Source of the DNA: Neobacillus driksii
Lineage (GTDB): Bacteria; Bacillota; Bacilli; Bacillales; Cytobacillaceae
Direction of reading: 5' to 3'
Length of the DNA: 64,000 bases
NCBI RefSeq assembly: GCF_013409995.1
Contig: NZ_JACCBX010000005.1
Location: forward strand, 124,001 to 188,000
Both the position numbers and the translations under genes were made by a program. Below the pieces are notes generated by a model, which did no database searches, was not told where the DNA came from, and was given only the letters and a program-made list of their open reading frames with translations. Positions 18,603-26,232 of this stretch are shown piece by piece. Numbering within the stretch: position 1 is the first letter of the stretch; each line of letters begins with the position of its first letter.

Positions 18603-19883
18603 TTGACTACACAATTAGTTGTTAATGGTGAATGGACACTTAGCAGGAAAGAAACCTATGGAAAAGGCAAGCAGGCGAAATGTGTTCCTGTTTTCACCAC
18701 AAGAATGGAAAAACGTGAATATTATAAGAGTATCCATTTTGATATTCGAAATGTCCTAGATGTCCAAGGGTTTTTAAAGGATATCCACACTAATTGGAAT
18801 ACATATGTATCACAGGTTCACGAATGGATTCAAAAAAATGTGGTAAAAAAACTGGTCGTGACTGGCATTTTTATGGTTGTCCTTGGTTTGTACACCAGCA
18901 CGGCCAATGCAGCCATTCATATTCAAGAATACACCTATCAGGTAAAAAGCGGCGATAAAATTGAAACCATCGCGTTGCAGCATGGTGTCACAGCCCAAGA
19001 AATATTAGAGGCCAATGGACTGACTTCCATCGACGGCAAAAAAATTCTTTTACCAAAAGTAGAAGATAGAACGGTGACCGCTACCACACTAAATATCCGC
19101 TCACAGCCAAGCACGGAAAGCAGTTTAATTGGAACCTATAAAAAAGGAAATATCGTGAAGGTTGCATTTATCGAAGATGGTTGGGCTGGCATTCTGATCA
19201 AAGGGCGGCTTTGTTTCGTCAGCGCTGACTATCTCACAAAGGCACCTGCACAAGCAGGCACTTCTACAGTCGAAGCTCAAACGAAAACCATGTATGTAAC
19301 GGCATCTTCTTTAAGAGTTCGTGCAGCTGCTACTACCAGCAGTGCTGTCCTAGGTTCGTTAAAATTCGATGATCGTGTAACGGTAATCTCCAGTTCAAAA
19401 GGGTGGGCCAAGATTCAATTCCAAGGCAAAACAGCGTATGTGAGTGAAACCTTTTTAACGAAAAAACAGCCAGCTACTGCACCAGATGAGTCTAGTAACA
19501 ACAACAGCTCACCAGTTGATTCATCTGTGTATGAGATTAAAAGTGGAGATACCTTTACAAAAATCGGCAAAGCTTTAGGGGTCCCTGCCTCAACCATACA
19601 AACACTCAATCCAGCTTTGGAGCCAACTCGGCTAAAAATTGGACAAAAAATCAAAGTCCCTGCTGCAACTGTATCTACTGCAAACCAACTAATGGTGACA
19701 GCTCAAATTGGAGATGTCGAACCGAATGGAACCTTCCGATTTATCACGTCTAACGGCAGCACCTACGACGCAAAGGCAGCAGGCAATATGATCAACGTAC
19801 TATTCGCACATAAAGGAGAAAAAGTAACCCTAACTTTCGAAGCAAAAAGAGGTCAAAAAATGAACCTCCTTTCTATTCATTAG
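18603..19883 (+). CDS. Membrane-anchored LysM and SH3b domain protein
   Basis: Cell-wall-binding protein of 426 residues. The N-terminal 80 residues are cytoplasmic-looking and unassigned. One hydrophobic segment (about 83-103, LVVTGIFMVVLGLYTST) follows, then LysM 1 (111-152, YQVKSGDKIETIALQHGV), two bacterial SH3 domains (about 157-217 and 232-292, with LNIRSQPS and LRVRAAAT motifs), a Ser/Asn-rich linker, LysM 2 (310-355) and a 65-residue tail. The topology suggests anchoring with the repeats facing the wall. No catalytic domain is present, so it is a binding or adaptor protein. The TTG at 18603 follows AAGGGG at about 12 bases; no ATG fits better. Confidence 0.8.
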   Translation: MTTQLVVNGEWTLSRKETYGKGKQAKCVPVFTTRMEKREYYKSIHFDIRNVLDVQGFLKDIHTNWNTYVSQVHEWIQKNVVKKLVVTGIFMVVLGLYTSTANAAIHIQEYTYQVKSGDKIETIALQHGVTAQEILEANGLTSIDGKKILLPKVEDRTVTATTLNIRSQPSTESSLIGTYKKGNIVKVAFIEDGWAGILIKGRLCFVSADYLTKAPAQAGTSTVEAQTKTMYVTASSLRVRAAATTSSAVLGSLKFDDRVTVISSSKGWAKIQFQGKTAYVSETFLTKKQPATAPDESSNNNSSPVDSSVYEIKSGDTFTKIGKALGVPASTIQTLNPALEPTRLKIGQKIKVPAATVSTANQLMVTAQIGDVEPNGTFRFITSNGSTYDAKAAGNMINVLFAHKGEKVTLTFEAKRGQKMNLLSIH

Positions 19884-20008
19884 GAATCATGTGAACAGTT
19901 CTTATGCAGGTCTTTTGAAAGGCCGACAAAGGTTTTTCAAAGGCTGAAAAAAGACAGATGAGTCCATCCATTAATGTTGTTTCTTTTAATAGAACTTAAA
20001 ATAGAAGA

Positions 20009-20049
20009 GCCATTCACGCTCCGAATATGAGCAGGAATGGCCCTTTTAT
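20009..20049 (+). terminator. Rho-independent terminator downstream of the LysM/SH3b gene
   Basis: GCCATTC pairs with GAATGGC, with an inner GCTC/GAGC stem, followed by CCTTTTATT. It lies about 125 bases past the stop of the LysM protein. Confidence 0.7.
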
Positions 20050-20162
20050 TGAGCTGAGCGGAGGACTGTCCCCAAATTCTTAAATAAAACTAATATTATA
20101 AGACTTCAGGAATGATCTTCGACAATACGATAGTGCATGGATTTTCGAATTGAGCGCATTAA

Positions 20163-20517
20163 ATATTCAATACCCATGATTTGTATGCCTCTGTTCCTGT
20201 TGGCACCTCTTTGAAACCATTCCCAAGTACCATTCTTTCTAAGCCATCTATCGCAATGTTATCTCTGTGAACTGTGCAGCTCCAATTTCTCTCAATATTT
20301 TGTGATAATAATAGTTCAAATGCCCTTCGAGCGGTTCCCCTATATCTATATTGTTCTAGTAATAGTTACGTAATTCTCCCAGACATGTCCATATTCTGGA
20401 TCTTGAATGGGGTCAACTATTAATCCAACCGTTCCTCGGCTTATTCGGTTCCATTCACTTCACGCTGTCTGTGATAGGTGCTTCCATTTTACAATAAATA
20501 TGGCCACTTTTTTTATT
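20163..20517 (-). pseudogene. Decayed acetyltransferase-like gene (GNAT type)
   Basis: Reading the minus strand from about 20517, blocks appear in shifting frames: IKKVAIFIVKWKHLSQTA then a stop, SEWNRISRGTVGLIVDPIQD running on to GHVWENYVTITRT, and EQYRYRGTARRAFELLLSQN running on to the terminal AYKSWVLNI and TAA. The YRG.A..AFELLL block followed by a CTVHRDN..A...LER..L.NGF block looks like the acetyl-CoA-binding half of a GNAT acetyltransferase. At least one stop and one frameshift break it. The family call is tentative. Confidence 0.4.
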
Positions 20518-20653
20518 ATTTGAACCTACTTTCTATACAAGGGTTCGTAACAGTGACCAATTGAACTATCCGGCAAACACCTGGATGGAACAATCTATAT
20601 AACAGAAAACCTCTAGATATTAAATTTGGGTAAACAAGAATAGTAAGTTACAT

Positions 20654-20843
20654 AAGCGGAGATTCTTCGGTTAGATTCATAATAGAATTAGTTCTGGGGT
20701 ATATAAGGGGAGGTTTTCCGATTATACCAAGCAGAATCACCCATTTTCACGTTTTTCGAGTCTATAGGCGGAATTCCTCCGTCTATTGAAGTCATATTTA
20801 ATTTTATTTACTAATTAAGAGAAATTTCTCCGTCTATCTATCA
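20654..20843. repeat. Dispersed intergenic repeat, copy 1
   Basis: About 190 bases share order and wording with 22001-22195. Each copy has two AAGCGGAG..TTTTCCG-like blocks, then CCCATTTTC, TCTATAGGCGGAAT-like and ATTTCTCCG-like blocks, with an AT-rich gap. It reads like a non-coding element built from degenerate palindromes around CGGAnnTnnTCCG. It abuts the stop of the 20841-21503 gene. Confidence 0.6.
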
Positions 20844-21503
20844 GATTGGATGCCTAACCTGATCCCCCAACCGATAAGAGCGGATCCTTACAATCCCAGA
20901 TGCCGGATTCAGTAGTTTCTTATCGACTAGTTGTGAAAGTACTTTTTTCACCGTCTTGTCACTCAGATTCAAATACGCCTCAACTTCTCTAGGGGATATG
21001 GCTTCTCCTTTGCGAATCGCTAGCCGAAGCACTTCCTTTTCTGCAAAGGACAGAGTGGTCTGATCCAGTTCATCACCCAGCCATCGGCCAATCACTTGCT
21101 GAACAATTTGTTGGCATCGACGAGGATGCTCTTTAACGTGGTCATAAGAAAAGCGGATCACGGTCCAGCCGTCAATCACCAATTGGTTTTGACGTTCCAG
21201 ACTATCGGAAAATTGCCATCTGTTTATGTTCTTTAAGTGAGGGCCGAATCCGTCGATCTCAAAGCAAATCCGGATGGCGGGACGAATATAAGCAAAATCC
21301 AAATACCTTTTTCCATCCTTAAAATCATCAACTTCATATTCTGGATGCAGATAACGAAAATGGTGGAATATGGGCCACCAAACTTGTTTCAAAAACAACT
21401 TTTCCGCATGTTGGGAGCCTTCTTGCAAGCGCCGCAACCGTTCACCATTTCTTTCCTGTAAGTGAGCATTTATAAAGGTCTGGTATTCTTCTTCAAAACC
21501 CAT
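20841..21503 (-). CDS. DUF559-type endonuclease-like protein with C-terminal winged helix
   Basis: About 220 residues with no known physiological role. The middle part (about 65-160) resembles the DUF559/Vsr-like nuclease fold: HPEYEV..FKDG.RYLDFAYIRPAIRICFEIDGFG, then RWQFSDSLERQNQLVIDGWTVIRFSYD; the E, D and Q residues fit a PD-(D/E)XK-type core. Residues about 170-215 form a winged helix (LSDKTVKKVLSQLVDKKLL). A longer frame from TTG 21596 has no ribosome site; AGGAGGAG stands nine bases before ATG 21503. It stands alone between repeats and intergenic debris. Confidence 0.65.
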   Translation of the reverse strand: MGFEEEYQTFINAHLQERNGERLRRLQEGSQHAEKLFLKQVWWPIFHHFRYLHPEYEVDDFKDGKRYLDFAYIRPAIRICFEIDGFGPHLKNINRWQFSDSLERQNQLVIDGWTVIRFSYDHVKEHPRRCQQIVQQVIGRWLGDELDQTTLSFAEKEVLRLAIRKGEAISPREVEAYLNLSDKTVKKVLSQLVDKKLLNPASGIVRIRSYRLGDQVRHPI

Positions 21504-22000
21504 TGCATCTCTCCTCCTACTTGTATTACGGGCATAATCAATTAAAACAGCTAGCCTTTTGGAAACCGTTCTTTCCTCAATATATTCTACTTTCAAAGTG
21601 GATTGCCAAATAGTATCTATATACTCCTTTTTAATAAGAAAGAATCAGTAACATGGGCAGTTAAACAACGTACATAATGGAGCATCTCGATTATGTATTC
21701 ATTTGAAATAGGTAATATTTGTAAAATCAATGAGGGATGTTGCTTAAATTGTTGTTGAAGAAATTAAAGGGCAAATAAAGACTTGGAGTATTATAAAAGG
21801 AGAATTTGAGTATAGAACTATTTTTAGTTTAGTAGATTTCTTAAGTTTGTCAATATTATCCTATTACCGATAAGAACACTTATATTAATCCCTGGCTCCA
21901 TCAAAAAACCGTATTTTGGTTCATCTTTTTGTACAAAAACGCGGTGTCTCTTAGTTAATATGTCTTATACTTAATCGAGTAATCAGCAAAAGTAAAATAA

Positions 22001-22195
22001 TAAGCAGAGGTTTTCCGGTTAAACGCAGAATGGAGCTCGTATCGGGGGAAATAAGCGGAGGTTTTTCGCTTAATCAAAGCAAAACCCCCCATTTTCGAAT
22101 TTCTTGAGCCAATAGGCGTAATCTCTCCTTCTATTTAAGCTTTTTTAATACTAATTACGAATTAGGCAGAATTTCTCCGCTTAACTATCAACTCA
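22001..22195. repeat. Dispersed intergenic repeat, copy 2
   Basis: Matches 20654-20843 block by block (TAAGCAGAGGTTTTCCGGTTA, here a 21-base block read as TAAGCAGAGG plus TTTTCCGGTTA, then ATAAGCGGAGGTTTTTCGCT, CCCCCATTTTCGA, AGGCGTAATCTCTCCTTCTA, AGGCAGAATTTCTCCGCTTA). Identity is clear but imperfect, so the copies are old. Confidence 0.6.
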
Positions 22196-22225
22196 AACAC
22201 AGACCAGCTGATAGTAGTTCTTCAG

Positions 22226-22259
22226 ATAAAAAAACAGTAGCTGTCATAGGGCAGCTACT
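22226..22259 (-). terminator. Rho-independent terminator
   Basis: On the minus strand AGTAGCTG pairs with CAGCTACT across an 8-base loop and is followed by GTTTTTTTAT. It lies about 150 bases after the yfkM-like gene and is the only T-tailed hairpin there. Confidence 0.7.
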
Positions 22260-22378
22260 AAAAATCCTTTTTTGGATTTATTTCGATACAGTCGATAAAA
22301 GCCTAAAACTGTACATAGCTGCAAAACCAACAAGGATTTTTGGCATTATCTTTGTGGGGATAACGGGTAAACAACTTC

Positions 22379-22410
22379 AGTTAGGCAGAAGGATCCCCTT
22401 CTGCCTAACT
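22379..22410 (-). terminator. Perfect 14-bp hairpin just after the DJ-1/PfpI gene
   Basis: AGTTAGGCAGAAGG and its exact complement with a four-base loop start two bases past the stop codon. The T tail is poor, so it may be a 3' stability hairpin placed before the T-tailed terminator at 22226-22259. Confidence 0.6.
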
Positions 22411-22411
22411 A

Positions 22412-22927
22412 TTATCCTATTATTCTTAAGGATTCTTGCACAAATGCTTGTATATCTTCCGGCTGTCTGCTTGTGACCAGCTGGTTCTGGCAAACAACTA
22501 CTTCCTTGTCATGTAAATTAGCGCCAGCATTTTCTAGATCAACGTGAATGGATTTATAGCCAGTTACGTCACGCCCTTCAAGCGTTTTTGCTGTAATAAG
22601 CAGCTGAGGTCCATGACAAATGGCTAATACAGGTTTTTTAGCTTCCATAAATGCTTTTGCGAAACGAACAAAACGCTCGTCGGCACGAAGAATATCCGGT
22701 GAAAATCCGCCTGGTATGAAAAGTACATCAAATTCTCCATGGGATACATCATCAATGCTTTCATCAATAACGACTTCGATTTTCTCCTGCTTTCCTTTCA
22801 CGTTTTTTCCCTTTTCCATCTCGATTATGGTTACCTCATGCCCCTTTTCCTTAAAAGCCTGTACAGGTTCGACATATTCGGAATCCTCAAAGTCATTCGT
22901 TAGTAAAACAGCAATTTTTTTACTCAT
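22412..22927 (-). CDS. yfkM: DJ-1/PfpI-family protein, YfkM type (general stress protein 18-like)
   Basis: Cytoplasmic protein of 171 residues with the class I glutamine-amidotransferase-like fold, close in length to B. subtilis YfkM. The nucleophile elbow AICHGPQLL with its cysteine is near residue 104, and the acidic residue of the triad lies in DVLFIPGGFSPD upstream. The family includes deglycase-like, chaperone and protease-like members; YfkM belongs to the general stress group. AAGGAG precedes ATG 22927, so the longer frame from 22948 was not used. It follows manA by about 170 bases. A second, less similar DJ-1 protein lies at 28418. Confidence 0.85.
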   Translation of the reverse strand: MSKKIAVLLTNDFEDSEYVEPVQAFKEKGHEVTIIEMEKGKNVKGKQEKIEVVIDESIDDVSHGEFDVLFIPGGFSPDILRADERFVRFAKAFMEAKKPVLAICHGPQLLITAKTLEGRDVTGYKSIHVDLENAGANLHDKEVVVCQNQLVTSRQPEDIQAFVQESLRIIG

Positions 22928-23094
22928 TATCATCAACTCCTTATCCATACAGTACCCTTAAATTTATTGGGTGAAACAAGCAATGCTGACCTTCAACCAC
23001 TCATTTTCAATGACAATCATCTTTTTTCCCTCTTCTCTATGTTCTGGGATTTCATATTCTTATTATCCTTAAAGGCCATCATAAATACTGATGA

Positions 23095-24057
23095 TTAAAC
23101 ATGTGACACAATAAATTCTGCATGACCTTCTAAGCTATATTTTCCGATTCCGTTTGGCAGGATGAAATGAGTGCCTTTTTCTATTTGGAAGGTGTTTTCT
23201 CCAATAGTTAGAGCCGCTTGCCCGTCGATGACACTTACTTGTAAGAAATCCTTTGTCATGTCCTTTAGGGCCTTGCCGTTCAAGTTCCAATGATATACAG
23301 TAAAGTATTGCTCCTCAACAAGCTTCTTTTCTACCAAATCCCCAATATTTGTTTCGGTTTGCTCGACCGAGGCATCCTGATGAGGAACTGTTGTTACTTG
23401 AATCGAACGTTCAAGATGCAATTCCCGCTTATTGCCCTCCGCATCGATCCGATCATAGTCATAGACACGGTACGTAATGTCAGAGCTCTGCTGAGTCTCG
23501 AGAATAACAATTCCTTTTCCAATGGCATGAATCGTCCCGCTTGGAACATAGACAAAGTCTCCAGCTTTGACTTTGATCTTTCTGAGCAACTGATCCCATT
23601 CTCCTAGCTCGACCATCTGAGCCAAATCTTCCTTGGTTTTCGCATGGTGGCCTAATACCAATTCTGCGCCTTCTTCTGCACTGACCACGTACCAGCATTC
23701 TGTTTTTCCATAGGGAACACCTTCCACTTCACGAGCGAATTGGTCATTCGGGTGCACTTGGACAGAGAGATCTTCGGCTGCATCTAATATTTTCACCAGC
23801 AATGGATACTCTTCATCATTACTAGTAGCTTTGTTAAAAAGCCCACCTTGTTCCTTCCACGCATCTGCTAGTGTCTTTCCTGCTAATGGTCCATTTTTGA
23901 TCATGCTTGGTCCATTAGAATGTGCAGAAATCACCCATGCCTCCCCAGTATGAGCGGAGGGAATTTCATAATGGAACTCCGTATGTAATTTCTCACCGCC
24001 CCAAATTCGTTCCTGAAATACCGGTTGTAAAAAAATTGGTTCTGTTTTGTACATCAT
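23095..24057 (-). CDS. manA: Mannose-6-phosphate isomerase, class I
   Basis: Zinc cupin enzyme converting mannose 6-phosphate to fructose 6-phosphate, about 320 residues. Metal ligands are visible in SVQVHPNDQFA near 95, GKTECWYVV near 115 and VPSGTIHAIGKG near 172; the N-terminal FLQPVFQERIWGG motif is intact. Three ATG codons in a row follow AGAAGGG; the middle one is chosen by spacing. It lies 63 bases after manP in the order manR-manP-manA known from B. subtilis, so it processes the PTS product of mannose. It is clearly different from the two GmuF-like copies at 52.9 and 62.0 kb. Confidence 0.93.
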   Translation of the reverse strand: MMYKTEPIFLQPVFQERIWGGEKLHTEFHYEIPSAHTGEAWVISAHSNGPSMIKNGPLAGKTLADAWKEQGGLFNKATSNDEEYPLLVKILDAAEDLSVQVHPNDQFAREVEGVPYGKTECWYVVSAEEGAELVLGHHAKTKEDLAQMVELGEWDQLLRKIKVKAGDFVYVPSGTIHAIGKGIVILETQQSSDITYRVYDYDRIDAEGNKRELHLERSIQVTTVPHQDASVEQTETNIGDLVEKKLVEEQYFTVYHWNLNGKALKDMTKDFLQVSVIDGQAALTIGENTFQIEKGTHFILPNGIGKYSLEGHAEFIVSHV

Positions 24058-24120
24058 CATCTTTCCCTTCTGTGATAGCTGAAAAGAGAGCATATGGTCT
24101 TCGCTCTCTTTTCAACAAGA

Positions 24121-26067
24121 TTATTGGATATCTTCAAGCAAATTGTATGCATCTGCTTTTGTCGTGGTTTTTAATAATTGATTTCTAAAATCTTCATCCA
24201 TCAACTTGCGTGATAGCATTTGAAGAATTTTCAAATGTGCATCACCTGCAGCTTTTTCTGGGACTGCAATCATAAAAATTAGTTTTGCATCTGTGCCATC
24301 TAAGCTCTTCCAGTCAACACCGTCACGTTTGATTCCAAAAGCCACTGCTGGATGTTTCACCGCAGTTGATTTACCGTGCGGAATCGCAATATTCATTCCA
24401 AGTCCAGTTGAGCTTTGTTCTTCACGATTTAAGATGGCTTGTTTAAATTTTTCCTTCGAGCTTAACACACCACTCGCATCAAATTTCGCAATCAACTCAT
24501 CAATGACGTCATCACGCGTTGTACCTGCTAAATCGGTTTCAATCAAGAATTCACTTGTAATATCGGTTAACTTCTTTATTTCTGTATCAGTAACAGTAGA
24601 CTGTTCAATCTTATCTTCTCGTACCGGTGTTGCAGTGCCACCAACATTTTCAGCACCAGTAACAGCTACTTCACCGTCAACATTCTTTTTCAAAGCAATA
24701 ACCATAAACGCGGTTACAAGTACTCCAATAATCACTGCAATAAAGAACATGACTACGTTATCAACCGCGCCTAATACCGCGACAATCGGGCCGCCATGTG
24801 CCACTCTGTTCCCTACATTTGAAAGCATGGCAATCACAGAACCAACCATTGAACCGACAACAATACTTGGAATGACACGGAGCGGATCCTGGGCAGCGAA
24901 TGGAATCGCCCCTTCAGTAATTCCGAATAGACCCATTGTAAATGAAGCCTTTCCTGCCTCTCTTTCCGTTGGACGGAATTTGCGCTTGTTAATAAATGTT
25001 GCAAGACCTAAACCAATCGGAGGAATACAGATCGCAACCGCAATCGGCCCCATGATGTCGTAGTTTCCTTCAGCAATCATCGCAGAACCGAAAAGAAATG
25101 CAACCTTGTTGAATGGGCCACCCATGTCAACGGCAATCATTCCGCCAAGAATAATGGCTAGTAAAATGGAACTTCCACCTTGCATTCCAGCCAGCCAAGA
25201 TGTTAATGACTCGAATATAGAAGCAACAGGTGCCCCAATTACATAAATAAACAATAATCCAACAATGACTGAAGAAATAATCGGAATAAAGATAATTGGC
25301 ATGACTGGTTGTATAGCTTTTGGGACCTTAATCTTTTTAATCGCCAACGCTACATAACCTGCTAAGAAACCTGCAATAATACCACCAATAAATCCAGCAC
25401 CCGCTTCACTGCCATAAAAACTGCCGTTTGCTGCAATGTAACCGCCAATCATCCCTGGTACAAGTCCCGGACGGTCAGCAATACTTACGGCAATAAATCC
25501 GGCCAAAATCGGCACCATAAAAGTGAACGCTGTTCCACCAAGTGCACTAACTTTAGACCAAATGGAATCCTCTGGGATCACGATTCCTCCTGGTGTTTGT
25601 TCGCCGCCAAGTGTTAATGCAAGCGCTATTAACAATCCCCCAACAACGATAAATGGAACCATGTAAGAAACCCCGCTCATCAAGTGCTTATAAATCGGAT
25701 TGTCTTTCTTTTTCCCCTCGCTTGACTTACTAGCACCGGCCATCTCTGGCTTATATACAGGAACATCTCCGCTTAACACCTTTTTAATCAGTTCTTCTGA
25801 CTTATGAACGCCATCTTGAACGCCAGTAATGATAACCTTTTTACCCGCAAAACGCTCCTTTGGTACTTCTTTATCGGCGGCAATGATAATGCCATCTGCT
25901 TCTGCAATATCTTGCTCTGTTAATGCATTCTCAACACCAATGGAACCTTGTGTCTCAACCTTTATATCGACGCCCAGCGCCTTGCCTGCCTTTTGCAAGT
26001 TTTCGGCAGCCATATACGTATGAGCAATACCAACAGGGCAAGCTGTTACAGCTAATATTTTCGCCAT
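24121..26067 (-). CDS. manP: PTS mannose/fructose-family transporter EIIBCA
   Basis: Fused phosphotransferase permease of 648 residues that imports mannose with phosphorylation to mannose 6-phosphate. Domain order is IIB (1-100, phosphocysteine 10 in TACPVGIAHTYMAAE), IIC (about 125-460, about ten membrane spans, with GGPFNKVAFLFG and ITEGAIPFAAQDPLRV motifs) and IIA (about 500-648, phosphohistidine 564 in NIAIPHGKST). The order and the manR-manP-manA context match B. subtilis ManP; the sequence alone would also allow fructose. The start ATG 26067 follows AGGAGGA. A cre-like box lies in the leader and a palindrome further upstream. Confidence 0.9.
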   Translation of the reverse strand: MAKILAVTACPVGIAHTYMAAENLQKAGKALGVDIKVETQGSIGVENALTEQDIAEADGIIIAADKEVPKERFAGKKVIITGVQDGVHKSEELIKKVLSGDVPVYKPEMAGASKSSEGKKKDNPIYKHLMSGVSYMVPFIVVGGLLIALALTLGGEQTPGGIVIPEDSIWSKVSALGGTAFTFMVPILAGFIAVSIADRPGLVPGMIGGYIAANGSFYGSEAGAGFIGGIIAGFLAGYVALAIKKIKVPKAIQPVMPIIFIPIISSVIVGLLFIYVIGAPVASIFESLTSWLAGMQGGSSILLAIILGGMIAVDMGGPFNKVAFLFGSAMIAEGNYDIMGPIAVAICIPPIGLGLATFINKRKFRPTEREAGKASFTMGLFGITEGAIPFAAQDPLRVIPSIVVGSMVGSVIAMLSNVGNRVAHGGPIVAVLGAVDNVVMFFIAVIIGVLVTAFMVIALKKNVDGEVAVTGAENVGGTATPVREDKIEQSTVTDTEIKKLTDITSEFLIETDLAGTTRDDVIDELIAKFDASGVLSSKEKFKQAILNREEQSSTGLGMNIAIPHGKSTAVKHPAVAFGIKRDGVDWKSLDGTDAKLIFMIAVPEKAAGDAHLKILQMLSRKLMDEDFRNQLLKTTTKADAYNLLEDIQ

Positions 26068-26097
26068 GCTAGTTCCTCCTGACTATTTAATAGATTT

Positions 26098-26111
26098 AGT
26101 AATCGCTTACT
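26098..26111. promoter_or_regulatory. cre-like site in the manP leader
   Basis: AGTAATCGCTTACT, read on either strand, matches cre (TGWNANCGNTNWCA) at the central and flanking positions but not at the two ends. It is 31 bases upstream of manP, where CcpA could block transcription. Weak to moderate match. Confidence 0.35.
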
Positions 26112-26150
26112 TATATAGTAAACCCTCCTTGTCCAGTTATTTTTTTATAT

Positions 26151-26173
26151 TTTTACCACAACCAGCGGTAAAA
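26151..26173. promoter_or_regulatory. Inverted repeat upstream of manP, candidate ManR site
   Basis: TTTTACC and GGTAAAA form perfect 7-base arms nine bases apart, 84-106 bases upstream of manP. The position suits an activator site for the PRD regulator ManR encoded just upstream. No other copy was noticed in the window. Confidence 0.4.
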
Positions 26174-26190
26174 TGTGTTTATTTAAACCT

Positions 26191-26218
26191 AAAAAAGCAG
26201 TGGGGGTTTACCCACTGC
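26191..26218 (-). terminator. Rho-independent terminator of manR
   Basis: GCAGTGGG pairs with CCCACTGC, followed on the minus strand by TTTTTT, 15 bases past the manR stop. It separates manR from manPA as two transcription units. Confidence 0.85.
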
Positions 26219-26232
26219 CTTTTCTCTTTACT

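Larger units (their letters stand above)
21504..22411. other. Long intergenic region without a recognisable gene
   Basis: Apart from repeat copy 2 (22001-22195) and two hairpins near its right end I see no coding content: all frames are broken by frequent stops and no ribosome site precedes a usable frame. Composition is AT-rich. It may be fully decayed DNA like the stretch at 20.1-20.6 kb. Confidence 0.6.

Noticed and set aside
22300..22380. Tiny minus-strand frame (about 22 codons) starting at an ATG near 22345
   Set aside because: No ribosome site, no similar sequence recognised, and it lies in decayed DNA downstream of a terminator.
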